Shown: piece by piece, positions 39,306 to 52,414 of the stretch
How the letters are laid out: each line of letters begins with the position of its first letter
Numbering within the stretch: position 1 is the first letter of the stretch
From: Stictocephala bisonia
Lineage: Eukaryota; Arthropoda; Insecta; Hemiptera; Membracidae
Direction: 5' to 3'
NCBI GenBank assembly: GCA_035578905.1
Contig: JAQJVL010000571.1
Location: 186,001-250,000 of the forward strand
Length of the DNA: 64,000 nt
Notes under the pieces: generated by a model
Databases searched by the model: none
Seen by the model: only the letters and a program-made list of their open reading frames with translations
What the model was told of the DNA's origin: nothing
Position numbers and translations under genes: made by a program

Positions 39306-41360
39306 TACTCTAGAAATTCTGTATTCTAATAAGGTGTCTTTTAAAAAAATACTAAGGTTTGTTCAATGTAAATTGGATCTGGTTTATCCACAATAAACAT
39401 TATCGAAAAAAAAAATAATAAATAAAAAATGATATCTTTACATTTTATAATAAAGTTTGAAAATGTTAACCTTCAAGATCAATAGAAGTACACTGCTATA
39501 GTTTAATTAGTATGTATTTTGGCACAATATATTAACAACTTTTTTCAAATATTTGAAAAATTTTAAAAATTTCTTCGGTCAGTAGCGAAACAGGTAAAAT
39601 ATTATCCATGCTAATGTACCTTTGCTTCATTTTATAACTGTCTGCGTTTATCTTTCAGATTTCAAATGTAACTTCCATTATTTTTGAAGTAATAAGCAGC
39701 AGAAATTCAAAAATAATAGCATTCGTAATGTACAGCTATCGTTTGTATACGAATGGCAATGCGAGCAATTTAAAAGGACATATTTGAGGAGAAGCACTTT
39801 ATATTTTACTTTTTATAACTTTCCTGTAATAAATAGGTCACGTTTTGAAAATCACCAGAAGAATAAATGTTTTTATTATGTATCTACAACACAGTGTTAT
39901 AGAATATGTTTGTCCAAAATATACAGTCTAGTTTGATAGAAAACAAATCAATTGTAAAACAACTTAGTTGTTTGACTCATAAATGTTCAAATATTTTAGT
40001 AGATAAGAGTTCCTTCATAAAACTTGTGAAAAATGTATGTGTTCACGTAGATAGGTGGTAATGGTTTCAATGTGATTCTACATTTCTGAAATTGTCAAAT
40101 TTTGGTATGGCATTTACAATACTGGTCTCAATTTTAAAACTATTCCACTATGGTACAATCATTGAATAATTAAATGGTTAGAGGTTTGATGAAAAAATTG
40201 ACTTTTATCACACTGCCTTTGGAAGTAATCTAAAGGAAGTTTAATGTATGACTTATGGAAGTTACTTGAACGAACGACATTCCCGATATAGATTAAGTAA
40301 CATTTTATATTCATAAATGTATATTTAATATTTAGCTTATTAAATAAATATTATATATACAATAATTATTGTTTTTAGACTTTATACTGATGGATATTTA
40401 AAAACTAGTCATAATTAACTGTTCTTAGTTATAGTCAACAAAAAAGTATGTATCCAACTGAATATACCTTGTAACGAAGCTTCTTAGACAGATTTTGTAG
40501 AGTAAATAGACAGTACTACAATCCACCATCTTATCGCAATCTAAATGCATTTAATTTAGTAGACAATTATAATTCGGGTGTGCCTGATGACGTATTTCAT
40601 TGATGTATGCAAATACAATTAGGTGGATAACAAAGTTTCCTGCTGCAGAAGCCTGCTGGGCTGTCTGGCTTGAATGCATGATGTTATACATAACGTATTC
40701 ATAATTAACTAATGTGTCCATACATAACTGTCCCATACAAGTTATGTTTTCTTATTACAACTTTGAATTAGAGTTGATTGTAATTGATATTGTGTAAAAT
40801 GTCTTTTCAAAGGGTTTCGTAATTTGTAACAAATTTCATGATTTTTTAAACCAAAATATTAGGATATATATATTCTTTTATATGTTTAAATAAATCATAC
40901 ATTTTATGGTGGAGAAAAATTGTAACCATTAAACAGGAGAAAAATGAATTGCAACATAGAAAATAATATTACCATTTTTCATACTCATGACATTTATGTG
41001 TAGGTTTTAGTATAGATTTGGAAAACCTTAACTTTAAGCAATATTTTATAATACATACTGAATTTTATTTTATTTTAACGAACAACTCGTGTTGACTGGA
41101 TCATTAATTATTCTAACATTACTATTTTGTGTTCAAAATATTTAATTTATTAAAATATTGTTATCTAAACTTTTATCTATTACATCATTTAACAACTAAA
41201 ACAAGCCAGACCAGATATATTTTGGGTTTTCCAGTGAATATTGTGAATTTATTTAAATTAAAAATTTGATTTAAAAATTTAATTTTAAAAATTGAATTAA
41301 AATTAAATTAAAAATTTATTTAAAATTTGTGACACTGTCCTTAATTAAAAAAAATTAAAT
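39306..41360. other. AT-rich spacer with a possible retrocopy 3' end
   Basis: AATAAA at 39392-39397 is followed by an A run at about 39406-39416 and further A-rich sequence, consistent with a retrotransposed 3' end. No gene is supported elsewhere; the short minus-strand ORF at 40551-40736 is unrecognised. Confidence 0.45.
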
Positions 41361-41548
41361 AAGTTGAAGTTCATCTTATTTTACCAGGCGAAGTTAGGGC
41401 TAAGAAGCCCCGTTTAACACAACCTGGGGACCAACGGCTTTACGTGACTTCCGAACCACGGGAGCGGCGGGGTAAAAACTGTTAGTGGTCATATCGGGAA
41501 TCGAACCCGGACCAGTGCGTGGTAAACCAACGCCTTAGCTACGGCCAT
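41361..41548 (-). mobile_element. tRNA-derived SINE
   Basis: Read on the minus strand, the element starts near 41548 with GGCCGTAGCTAAGGCGTTGG, which contains an A-box-like element (41531-41542). A strong B box, GGTTCGATTCC, follows at 41497-41507. The T arm can pair (CGGG/CCCG). A GC-rich non-tRNA body follows, including CCGTGGTTCGGAAGTCACGT and GTTGGTCCCCAGGTTGTG. The composition contrasts sharply with the AT-rich flanks. Conserved bodies of this kind occur in widely distributed invertebrate SINE families. The 3' end and any target-site duplication are uncertain. It is not a working tRNA, because no acceptor stem closes. Confidence 0.8.
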
Positions 41549-42605
41549 TCTAATGAGAGCAATTATAAATTCTTATTTATATAAATTGATTGGTACTTCA
41601 ATGTCGTCAGTTTATAATAAAACAGGAACATCAACATTCCTCCTATGTGATACATTTGATTAAATCAAAGGAAAATTACTTATCGCTTTAAATGTTGTTC
41701 TATTTGTTGCCTAAAATCTCATATCACGCATAAAATGAAGAAGAGAAAATTGCTATATCCGTATTTTCACTAAATTATAACAATATTTCTTATATTGATA
41801 TATTAGAGATAAACTATTGGTTAATTAATAACTATCAGTCCAGGAATTAAAATGAAATAATAACTTGTAATGAGATCCTTTTATAAATCGCCCAAATTCT
41901 AATAAGCATGCAAATCTACCCACTCATTTGCATCGCTAAATGACAAAATATTTGTCATTTAACCTCTAAACAAGATACAGCCCTTGTTGATTTATCTGCT
42001 TTGTATTATAATCCCCCATTCGGATAAAACAACTAAATTATTTGAGCGATTTGGTTTATTAGGAGATTTCCTGTTATTTTTTCAGATAAGAATAAATAAA
42101 TAGTTTACATTTTATTATAATTGTTTATATAAACTTAAAAAATATAAATGCCTACATATTTATTATAATTCTACATTTCTTACTATCACGGTAAATATAA
42201 GTTTTAACTATCTTATATAAAATAATGATATGGATGTCAACTGATTTAGTAAGTTTTAAAATGTTATTATATAATACGAATAAAATTATTAAAAATGTCG
42301 TATGGACGAGCATACTTTACATATTATACTAGCAAGCCTACCACAATGATACTTATTAATGTATTGTCATTGCTGGCTTAGGCTCTTCTCGGAATAGGGC
42401 CAACACTATTACAAGTTGCTATAAACTTGACCAATGAAGAAACATTAAGTGTACAAATACAATGTTCATAAGACAATGAAAGACGTCTACAATAAACTTC
42501 GATATCTTTAGGCCTGGAAGTTGGTGGCTTACGTCCTGACCTAACTCTCAGCCCCTACCCACTTGACTTACTTAATCTAGTCGTCCTGTGTGTAATATGA
42601 TGCAG
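41549..42605. other. AT-rich spacer, nothing recognised
   Basis: No ORF or repeat of note. The part at 42360-42560 is slightly less AT-rich but unrecognised. Confidence 0.45.
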
Positions 42606-42656
42606 CCTAAATGCATTTTATGTATGTAATATTTACATACATAAAATGCATTTAGG
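42606..42656. repeat. Perfect 24-bp inverted repeat with 3-nt loop
   Basis: Arms 42606-42629 and 42633-42656 are exact reverse complements (CCTAAATGCATTTTATG... and ...CATAAAATGCATTTAGG) around TAT. Just to the right, TAGGTAAATTTTGTG is repeated directly at about 42653-42668 and 42681-42695, so this is a junction of small rearrangements. The loop is too short for a typical microRNA precursor. Confidence 0.9.
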
Positions 42657-42699
42657 TAAATTTTGTGCAATTCAAATTGATAGGTAAATTTTGTGTTCA

Positions 42700-43070
42700 C
42701 CAAGTCAGTTGTAGTCATCTAGAACTGCAGAGGGTCTCTACTCCAGCTTAAAGACCCCCATCCCAGCCAGGAAATTGAAGACTGTAAAAATCGGAGCGAA
42801 GGCAGAGCAACCTAGTAGGAACGATTAGAAGCACTCTTATCCCCACTAATTCGTGGGCCCAACAGGCCATTTTGGAAATTAGAATTGTGCCGTAATTTGG
42901 TGACGTCACTCCACCTTCATATACCCTCGAGGCACATAGCGTAGCTTGGAAACGGGACCTAGAACGAGCCCAGCCCAAACATTGAAACAGATTCTTCAAC
43001 TGTGTCTCCATTTCAGTTGGCATTGAAGGTTTTAACCCTTGAATACACTGGGGCACTCAGTTCAGTACCT
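42700..43070. other. GC-rich island of unknown origin
   Basis: This stretch is clearly GC-richer than both flanks and has a 102-codon minus-strand frame (42748-43056) without a recognisable domain. The composition step suggests an inserted element or the remnant of an exon or retroelement. No terminal repeats or A-tail were found. Confidence 0.4.
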
Positions 43071-44739
43071 TATAGAATCTTTAATCCTTTTTATATATGT
43101 ATGGATAACACTAACGACCACAATATTTCATGACTAAATAATTTCACAAAGTTTGTTTCTTTTTTTAAATTCAAAACCAGCAAGTATTCAAAAACTATAA
43201 TATATAGAAACCAACTTTAAATTAAACATTTGTAGAAAATCATATTCTCCATAACACTTAGCTTTCAGAATACTAATTTGTCCAGCCTGATAACTAAATA
43301 TTTCATAAATGTTTTTATTCTTGGCACTGAAATGCTAATTTTTTACTTAAGCCGTACTGTAAACAAAATATAATTCTTAGATTATTTTTGGTTGATTCAT
43401 TATTTACTTTGATTAGTTAAAAAATTTTTATGCTAGTCGAACTTACCTGACTAAGAAATAAAAAATTTCCTCGCTGCTAGGAAATTTGATGTCTTGGGTT
43501 TTTAATAATTAAAATTATGTTTTCATTTTAACGCTTGTACAAACTATTTGTCACAACCACGTTATAATAAACAGCTACCATTATAATACTTGTTTCTTTC
43601 TGTAAAAAACTATAAACCATATGTGTACCTTGAATTTCGTTTTCTTGCTTCAACGAGCGTTGGAATCTGGTGGTGCAGTGCTGAAACCCAGCTACTTGAG
43701 GACAAAGTGTTTGGGAGATTGTAGGTGATAGGTTCCATTCACGGTAACTAAAACATATGGTAGGTATCACGCGCATCTTCCACCTTTACTTTCCACATGT
43801 GTTAGTCAGAAATACTCAATCTCTCATTTGTCCTAATATAAATTTATTAGGTGGTCCTCCCAATATCGTTTAATTCATCTCCCCACCGTACTGTTATTTT
43901 TAAGTAATTCATACTGATGTATATTGTATATTGATGTATATACTGATTAATATGTATAGTTATGGGGATATATTAAACGTTATCATATTGTGTGTTGGGT
44001 TTGCTTTTAATATTTTAGATACATATTTTCGAAAAATATGTGAAAATAAAAACATCAAATTAAATATTGTTTATTTTTTATTCTAAAAAACTAATTAAGA
44101 ATGCGCAAAGCAATTCCAACGTTAAATTTCATTCTTGATCAATTGCTTGGGAAAGATTCGTTTAAAAATAACTGTTTGGTTTGGATACACGTGATTATAT
44201 GGCCCGTTAGAACATAACATTGTTCTTATAGGATTAAAACCAACATGGCCGACAACATCTGACAGCCTCTGCAGACTATCAATAAATTGTTGAAACAAGG
44301 ATTTTTAAAACGTTCAGCACTTCTAGTGTCGAAACGGTTAAGAATATCAAAATAATACCAGAGCAAGCAAGTGTCGTACTAATAAAACCGAATGAAAGTC
44401 AATACTTAACTTATATATACTAAACAGTTATAACATTATTATTTTATGCTAAAAATATGCCTAGATGATAGTCACTATAGACTTATAATTAGTACCAATA
44501 TAGAGGTTACATATAAATATACCTAAATGTCAACTGTCTTAAAATTGGTCCATATATTTATTAGTTACAATATGCATGATACCTATATAAAAATAAGACA
44601 TAATTGTCTTGGATTGATCTGTTGATATCTCATATTACAACAGTTTTATTTAATTCGCAAACTAGGGATGTGATTAAATATAGGTATTAGAATTGTTGCC
44701 TCTGTATATGGTACAAGTAAAGAGTGACAGCAGAAGACG
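43071..44739. other. AT-rich spacer with one unassigned GC-richer patch
   Basis: A patch at 43610-43790 is less AT-rich and has an 82-codon minus-strand frame (43528-43776) that I do not recognise. On the plus strand it carries a short stop-limited frame as well. The rest is ordinary spacer. Confidence 0.4.
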
Positions 44740-45998
44740 ATTACAAATGTATAAAGCGTTTGGGCGGGCAGGCCGCTGAGTACGGGCAAGGGCAGGGCAG
44801 GGCCAGTCTCTCATGAGTACGCCAGCGTCAAGAGCTAGGAAGGAATGTGTGAGTGAAGTAGTACGTGACGTAATGCCTGACGTCTTTCCTTAGGAGGGTG
44901 GGTAATGGGTGAGGGGGCGCAATGGGTGAGGGTAAGTAAGAGCCAGCGCAAGCTGGCGACGGCTCTGACAACTACACGACACGTTAACCAAAAATACGAC
45001 CTGCTCAGCCAGTATTATGGGATAGTCTGGTACAATAGAAGGTCTATGATTGTACAAAGAACCACGATACCTGAGCGACTAACTTCAATGCTGGAAGGAA
45101 GTGTCGCAACGACCAGCCGCCATGGATACATGCTTCATTTATCTAAAGTCAAGCTTGAAGTGGGAAGAAAGAGCTTTAAATATTTTGGCCAAACATTGTA
45201 CAACAACCTTCCCCAAAGCTTTAAACTGTTGAAAAGTGTTACTTTTAAGACAAAGCATAAAAATAGTGTTGTGTCAGTTAGCCCTTAAGGGTGTTCGTCA
45301 GGGCACCAGTTTATCGCTCTGAGGAATGTTGTTCTATATTTTATAGCATTGCCGCTAAGAGCAGTAAAGATCCTGACCCACTAACGAACAAGCAATGTAT
45401 CCCTCCTCTCTACCCCTCATAGCTCCAGTCTGCCCTGCCACGTAAATTGTACAGAGGGGCATAACTCCCATATTTAAAGTAAACTTTAGCAATGAATTTT
45501 ATTTATATTATTAATCTACTTTGTAAGCCAAATATGACTGTACAAATTTCACCAAAAAATTTGAACAAATATCATTTACAAAAAAAATAATTGGTAACAC
45601 TTAAAAAAGAATATTTTTTTAGAATTACTATATACTAAGTTAATTCGTACCTTTCGTCGACTATATTCTCAAAATGTTAATAAATTATATCCCACGGTTT
45701 ATTCATAAGTTATCCACCAAAAAGGGAAAACAATTCACTTTAGGCAGCCATATCTTCATAAAGAATTTGTTAAGAAGTTTTTCCCGTAACTTATTTATTA
45801 TTTACATGGATACTAACAATTGCATTACAACAATTTTCTAAAATAATTCTCGATCTAATACCCTTAAGTTGATTTGCTAAGAAGCATATTCTAGTATTTA
45901 AGTTAGTTATTATTTAGAACATAAGCTGCCTTGAGTTATTTTGTAAAACAATGTCTTAACTTAGAATCGCTTGTAAATAAAGACATTTTATTTATTTA
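44740..45998 (+). mobile_element. Truncated non-LTR retrotransposon (LINE), 3' part
   Basis: The interval contains the decayed reverse-transcriptase C-terminal frame described separately, followed by about 700 bp with no coding. It ends near GTAAATAAAGACATTTTATT and TATTTA (45973-45998), a polyadenylation-like signal plus short ATTT-type repeats such as many LINEs have at the 3' end. The GC-rich 44740-44960 part contains runs like GGGCAAGGGCAGGGCAGGGC. The 5' limit and the extent of the 3' UTR are inferred. Confidence 0.5.
44905..45288 (+). pseudogene. LINE reverse-transcriptase C-terminal remnant
   Basis: A 127-codon frame. Its second half contains RHGYMLHLSKVKLEVGRKSF, directly followed by KYFGQTLYNNLPQSFK. 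This is the closing block of CR1/Jockey-like reverse transcriptases, in which a basic, RH-containing segment, a G+(S/A)F step and (L/Y)(W/Y)N.LP precede a short amphipathic tail (a remembered family pattern). The first 40 or so residues, read from GC-rich DNA, do not fit the family, so the ATG at 44905 is probably not a native start. The palm and catalytic YADD are absent, so this is a fragment of a dead element. Confidence 0.65.
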
Positions 45999-48110
45999 CG
46001 TACGAAAGCATTAGTTTTAATAAAACAATTGTTTACTTAAGTATACATTATAAATAATAATATATACTCGTGTATCAACTTAATTTATGCTATTTTCAGT
46101 ATTGAACGAGTAACCAAAAGAAAATTTTTGTTTTTTGTCTGGCAGGTTACTTTTATTTCTATTAAAGTTAAAATATGAATTTAATGTTCAAGGTATAAAA
46201 AATAAAAAGTTTTCTATACACCCATTAGAAAGATGAGTCTATGCAAAGCCAAATGATTTTCTTTTTTTAGTATTAACTATTACATTTTTGTAATGGTAGC
46301 TTGACAAAATACATTTTAACAATATTTGAAAATCATAAATACTGTTTAGAAAATAATTTAAATCTAGTAATAATAACAGTAATTATCAATTAGTATAGCC
46401 TTAAAATATTGGACAATTAGTATTATTTAGTGTTCATATATATCAAATGTTTGTAATGATCTCGATCTAACATCAATAAGTTCTACTTAGGCTACATGTG
46501 CTTAATATAGTTACGTAAGTGGAATGTCACCAGTATCAAATATTTTATGCTAATGGTGATATAAGTAATTGTCGATATTGGTAAGTATAAAGGTAGTGAG
46601 GTAAAAGACTTTGTTGAGCTTTGCTACGTGAAATGGGTGTTAGTATATTCTACTAAGTTACGTTAAAACTAAGTTGGATGGTTCAAATAGCTTAAAGAAT
46701 TCAACATTAAGAGGACGAAAAGGTGATAAATTATTTCTAAATTAATTTCAAATTTTAGTATTTGTAGTTCAAGAACTTAAATGAAACCCTCCTTAGAAAC
46801 AATGTTGGTAATTTACCCGCCAATACCTTTCAAAAACCTGTTTTATAGTGAGCCTCTAAAATTACTTGAATTTCAAATTATAGCAAAATATATTTTACAG
46901 TTTCGTAAAAATTAACTATTGAAAATACATCTTATAGTATTCATTAAATATTCTATTAAGATATTAGTTGGAAATATAGATTGTACTGTTCCAATAAGCA
47001 CTCAAAAAATATCACTCTATTTTTGTCAACTTAAGACAGTGACAATTTGTTGTCTAAAGATACTACATCAATCGTTATATAAAAGAGTAGCAGATTAAAG
47101 TATTCCGCACTCTTCTAAATCTATAATAAAAGAATTTATAGTTTTATATATATTTTAATTCTTTTATTTTAATTCTTTTAATGTCATATTAAAGCACCCC
47201 TACAGAGTTTAATATCTCTACAGTAAATTAAAAATTAACAAAAAATTTAAAATGCAATCCCAATCATTTTGAATGTTCAATTAACACTCATTTTGCAATT
47301 AACTGGGTGCAAAGATTAACTTTTCAATTAACATATTAAAATGTACAGCCACCACACATGTAAAAAATAGACACATGACAATATCTTCAGCATTACCAGT
47401 TATTAATCAACACAACACAAACATAATTGCTTAGTATTCAAATAATTTTAAAGCATACTTTTATATTATACAGCAAATAACAATGGGTGATAGCATTTAG
47501 GAAAACATAAGGCGTATACAAACATTTCAAAACATGCAATAACTGTTTTTTAAACATATAAGTAATTTATTGTTTAATTGGAATCTAGATGTCGAACGGA
47601 AGTGAGGAAAGAAACAGTTTACTTGTACACCTTCTACTCAAAATAAATACCTTCGTTTTCCAGAGTATACATATTTATTATCAGAAATATTCAATGGACC
47701 AACAGTTTCTACATGATTGTTGAACATTTTATGCTGTCATGCTTCTGTTATTTATATTTGAGTGATTGCATCAATGATTTTTGTGGTTAATGCGCAGTAT
47801 ATAAATTTTTTATCCCTTTATTGTGGTTGTTTTTTGATTGTATGTTATTTATATATACTTTAAATCCTAAAATTTTAATCCCAATGTATTCATTATTTAT
47901 ACTGGTGTATTAGATTACAGTTTGGATTATAGTTTATACTATACTTGAGAATTGATGTTTGTGGTAGTTTTATATGACATCAAGGTATAATATATATATA
48001 GCGTATGGTTTTATGTCAGGTATAATTTTTTTAATCTTAAAATGAGAGAAAAGCTGTGCTTAACATGGAAAAACTCTGAAAGTCCCTAGATATTAATAAA
48101 AGAAATATGT
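45999..48110. other. AT-rich spacer, nothing recognised
   Basis: No supported gene, only short AT-rich low-complexity strings such as TTTTAATTCTTTTA repeated near 47155-47180. Confidence 0.5.
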
Positions 48111-48960
48111 AAAGTGATCTCCTGTCACATAGTTAAATCCAATCCATCAAACCATTTTAGATCTGCTTCACTGATTTATGCTAGCTAATTCCCCCGTAAA
48201 ACAGCGCAAGAGGCACTCTGAAACTATGTGATCCATTGTTTTTACAGACTCTCCATAATCAAATGACTGATCTACTGTCAATCCCCATTTGTAATTCCAG
48301 TATTCATCTGGAGTTACTGGCAGAGTTACATCTGCCCACTCCAGTTTGAAACCGATTCAACAATGTCCAATCCCTACGAGGGAAGTTCATCCCGCCTACA
48401 GGTATGACGGATCGTTAATAAGGAACTTGTCCAACAAAACTGTTCCATGCTGTGGCCCAGCTAGTATTGGGTGAGAAATTTAATCTGCTCAACTAGAAAG
48501 TAGTACGTAGAGGTGGGTTTCGAGATTTTAAGCGACCGTTCTGACGTGGTAGATCCTGGGTAATGCAATGTATTTATCAGCTGAATAAACCAATGACAAA
48601 ACAGTAGTACGCAGGACGTCTGCGTTGGCTTCCTAAGATGTTCCAGTATTATGATGTAGTAAATTTGCCCTGGCTTTAATTTTAGCGGCTGTTTTTTGAA
48701 GATGGCTCTTAAACGTAAGCGATCAATCTAACGTTACTACTAGGTACTGTGGATGATCATTATGATGGAGTTTTACAACATTTAGAGAGACGTTTAATTT
48801 TAGATAAGCCAGTCGATTACTTAGGTGGAAGAAGGTTATTTCGGTTTTTGACGGGTTAGGATTCAGCTTCCAGTCTCTCTTTGAGGACTGCAAGATCATT
48901 TGTAAGTGTTTCTTCAGTAGCTGTGAAGTCCTTGTGTTAATAAACTAAAGTTGGAATAAT
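48111..48960 (-). mobile_element. Jockey-like LINE fragment, end of reverse transcriptase
   Basis: Read on the minus strand from about 48940 downwards, with several frameshifts and stops. NDLAVLKERLE is followed by NPNPSKTEITFFHLSNRLA, then the QYLVVTLD block (consensus YLGV.LD), SLTFKSHLQKTAAKIKARAN, and a region matching LRTT.LSLVYS. Further left, near 48370, is the same PRR.WTLLNRF block as at 17.1 kb. This order (W.LNP.KT, YLGV.LD, L..T..K...R, V.S...Y) is typical of the RT thumb of Jockey-clade elements, from established family knowledge. The catalytic palm is missing, so the copy is 5'-truncated and dead. Confidence 0.85.
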
Positions 48961-49672
48961 GTATGATCGATACATTTATTTTAAGCAAAGAAATGTCACA
49001 TAAGGCAAAAGATAATAAGTTTCTAACTTATTAATTTAATAGTTTTTCTTTTTATGTCTATGTAAAAAAATATTTCAGACACATACTTAAATACAATAAT
49101 TATTTTTACAAAGAGAACACTTCTAGATTATCTTCAAATAGCCATACGCTTGAGACATTTATTTGTTTTTTATACTGTACCTGCAAATATTGTAAATTGT
49201 ATGTTTTCCAATAAAGAATAAAATCATAAGTAAAAACCTTTAATACCATATAAATAAACAGTGATAGTTTACTTTTTTTTAGGCAAATATTTTAATTTAA
49301 GTATTTTATAATTAATTACATGCATTAAATGTATATGTTTTATTTATTACTTTTAAACTGACCAAATGAATTTATTTAAGGTGTTTCCGCTAAAAATGCT
49401 GACTTAAATCCACTTCTACTTAAAAGCTGTTACACCTTGAAGATTCTACATAAAAATCCTTTTATCCCTTAATGAACATATACAAGTTGGAGGTCCCTAA
49501 TGAGACCAGCGTTCCGCTAAAATAAAGTATTTTGGTTAATCTCTTTACTATTATTATTTTGTAATGGTATCTTATTATTAAATAAAGTTATAATTGTTAG
49601 GGATAAATTATGGCAATTCAAAAATAATTATATACAGCTAAACGTAAATTGTATAATGAATATTGAACATAA

Positions 49673-49678
<6 letters not shown>
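48961..49678. other. AT-rich spacer
   Basis: Nothing recognised. AATAAAGAATAAAATC at about 49210 is a chance or relic polyadenylation-type signal. Confidence 0.45.

Positions 49679-49728
<50 letters not shown>
49679..49728. repeat. (AT)n(GT)n compound microsatellite
   Basis: About 21 AT dinucleotides followed by four GT dinucleotides. Confidence 0.97.
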
Positions 49729-51751
49729 AACTCTATACGAGGTATTTATGGAAAATAGTATGACAAGTTTACTCATAATAATCTAAGAAAAGCCTATTTT
49801 TTGTTTTGTGTTTGTAGTCGCTATAAATATTTGTTGATACACATATAAATGTTTCCACGGCCTAGTGGGCATACTGAGGACTATGTAAGTCTACGTTACT
49901 AGTGCAGCACTATATACTTACTATGGCTTGCTATAGCATACTTAAAATTAAGAAAAACAAAGAACAATTTATTTTTGATTACTGATGATTACGATATATA
50001 TACTGCAATAGAAGCAAATCAACCATTGAATTTGAGTTATATAATTTGTATACATAAATAACATACAACTTTAACAGTTTTAAGTAATACACTTCAGCAG
50101 TGGATGACAATTACTACTATTACCAGTAAGGTCAAAAATAGATCTTCATCATTTCAAGAATGGCATTCGAAATGTAAAATCTAAACCACTCTGTATCCCC
50201 TATACCTATAATTTGATGTGATATACACTATCAAATTAAATGAAAGCATTTAATTATATAAAAATAAACTTGAAGATTTTGGTTTATGGTATACTAAGGC
50301 TGTATATACCATGTAATAAACAAAACATTACTTCCGTTTGAGCCGTATCCCATTTAAATGAAGAATAAATAATAAAAAATAGTGTTTAGTTTGAGCGAAA
50401 AAAATAAAATAAAATATTATTAAATCTATTGAAATTTATAATCTAAATTAAAGTAATTTACCTGTAGAACATAAGATTGACTGAGTTCAGTCTTGAAAAG
50501 TAATAGTATACAACCAGTTAATTAAGGAGCCCAAAAGTATATACGAGGCATCACAGCTGACTTACATAGATTTTAATCGCTTACGAAATAAACTATCGTA
50601 GAAGATGTTATGGAAACATTAAATATTTGCTACATTATATAGTGGGGAGGATAAATTACACACTTACTTAGAAAACAAATTATTTTCTAGTTAAAATTAC
50701 TTTTTTAACAAAGATAATGTTAAACATTAAAATCAAGAAATAAATGTGTCATTTTACACGTTCGAGGAAACTGTATTAAATACAACATTTTTTGACGTAG
50801 GAAGATCTAGTTGTTTCTGTTCATACAAATTAGTGTACTGTATATATATATTACAGGAAAGAACGATTACTACAGTTTCTAAGCGGAAACCATCACTAAG
50901 AATGCCACCCTCTTTAATAACCAGGGAAAGTTGATGGTATTTATGCAGATTCAGAGTTTCTCTACTGAAGGTTAATCCTCACTAAACTAGTAAATATGGC
51001 TTCATATAAAACTACATACCTTGAAAACAGCTGAGGATAGCTGTCCTCCACTAGCCTGCGTCACGTCTGTAACAATAGTGATGTTAATTCCCCAGACAGT
51101 TGTTGTGGTGAGGAGTTTATAGTCGAGTTCCCAGAGAGTCCATATATGTTTTATGGACTACCTATGGATAATATGAATTATATACTTCCTACGGAAAACA
51201 CTAAAAATTTGAAACAAAAATTAAACAAAGATGACAGTGATATAGGATCTTAAATATTATGAAAGTAAATGAAATTACTGAACCAATATCACCTAATCAG
51301 AATAGCGTTATATAAATATTTTGTAACTAATAGAAAGATGTACACGATATTGAATGACACGTACTTTTCAAACGGTTTTTTAAGGTTGGAATAGAGTGAT
51401 GAAATATTAACAAAATTATTGCATATGTGTAAGTATGTTTTATTTTTCTTACGATCTTTGTTTGGAAAAGCAAAAATGCAAACCAAGATAAATACTTGTC
51501 TTACCTTAGCTTGTTACGTAACTAAGTCGTTGATATTGAGTTAATTTAAACGATTTACTGTCACAGCTTGAAGATGGCTATACATTTCCATTAGTATACT
51601 AAGATAAAAGTTTGTTGTTCTTGGACCACTCATATCAAAGACGGATGACGACTCTGTGACAACATAGTAGATATTGGAGTATTTAAACAATATTATAAGC
51701 TAGTAGGTCTTTAGCCTTAAAACTGTTCATGGTGAACAAATGCTTAGGTAA

Positions 51752-51910
51752 ATTCTAGGGTGTCAATTTAGCTATGGAGGGTTTAGAGAACATGTCAAAA
51801 ATATGAATGATGATGGGTTACAATTTGTCGGTCTGGAATTACGACTTAGAATTAGTTTAATTGATGAAAAACAATGCTTAGCACAGTGGTATGAAAGTCT
51901 CCTTAAGTGA
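51752..51910 (+). pseudogene. Short protein-like open stretch, unassigned
   Basis: A stop-free frame of 52 codons lies between TAA at 51749 and TGA at 51908. It has balanced amino-acid composition (for example GLQFVGLELRLRISLIDEKQ, then CLAQWYESLLK), unlike the Ile/Asn/Lys/Tyr-rich noise around it. It has no good start codon context. AG dinucleotides near 51757 and 51771 could be splice acceptors. It could be a relic exon or transposon fragment. I do not recognise the family, and chance remains likely. Confidence 0.2.
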
Positions 51911-52378
51911 ACAAGTGATATGAATGAAAAGAAAATTGAATCCATAAACTAAAATCTGCTGACATAGATTCTACTGTCAAAGTTCTTATTCTTTATGTAA
52001 AACTTTGTGAAGGATATTTCCGGTCAATACAATAACTTTAATAAGAAATGTTACGATGGACTTAACATTTAGACGGAGTTAATTTAATTAACTTTGTGTT
52101 TGATTTCTTCAATCTACCTATTTCTTTGCTGTCAGGGCGTACTTCTATTTAATCAAATTAATTATTAAAATTAACTTGACTAAAATATTTAATTTTAAGT
52201 TAATATTTTTTTAATTTAAATAGGGTATAACTCTTTAGTCTATGTCACTTTCCCTAAAGTGGTATAGCAAAAGTTGACGTCCATTGGGGATTGTCATCCT
52301 TTACCAGTGACAGTTGATCATGTAATCTGAGAATAAAGTTTTAATTGTAATGCTCAGTGAACGTCGACAAACCCTAGT

Positions 52379-52414
52379 GAACGCCAAAACTGTACTGAAC
52401 GCCAAAACTGTACT
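52379..52414. repeat. Two-copy 18-bp direct repeat
   Basis: GAACGCCAAAACTGTACT occurs twice head to tail. A third partial relative (GTGAACGTCGACAAACC) lies just upstream. Confidence 0.85.

Noticed and set aside
41490..41548. Functional tRNA gene
   Set aside because: A and B boxes are present, but no closing acceptor stem or anticodon arm is formed and a SINE body follows.
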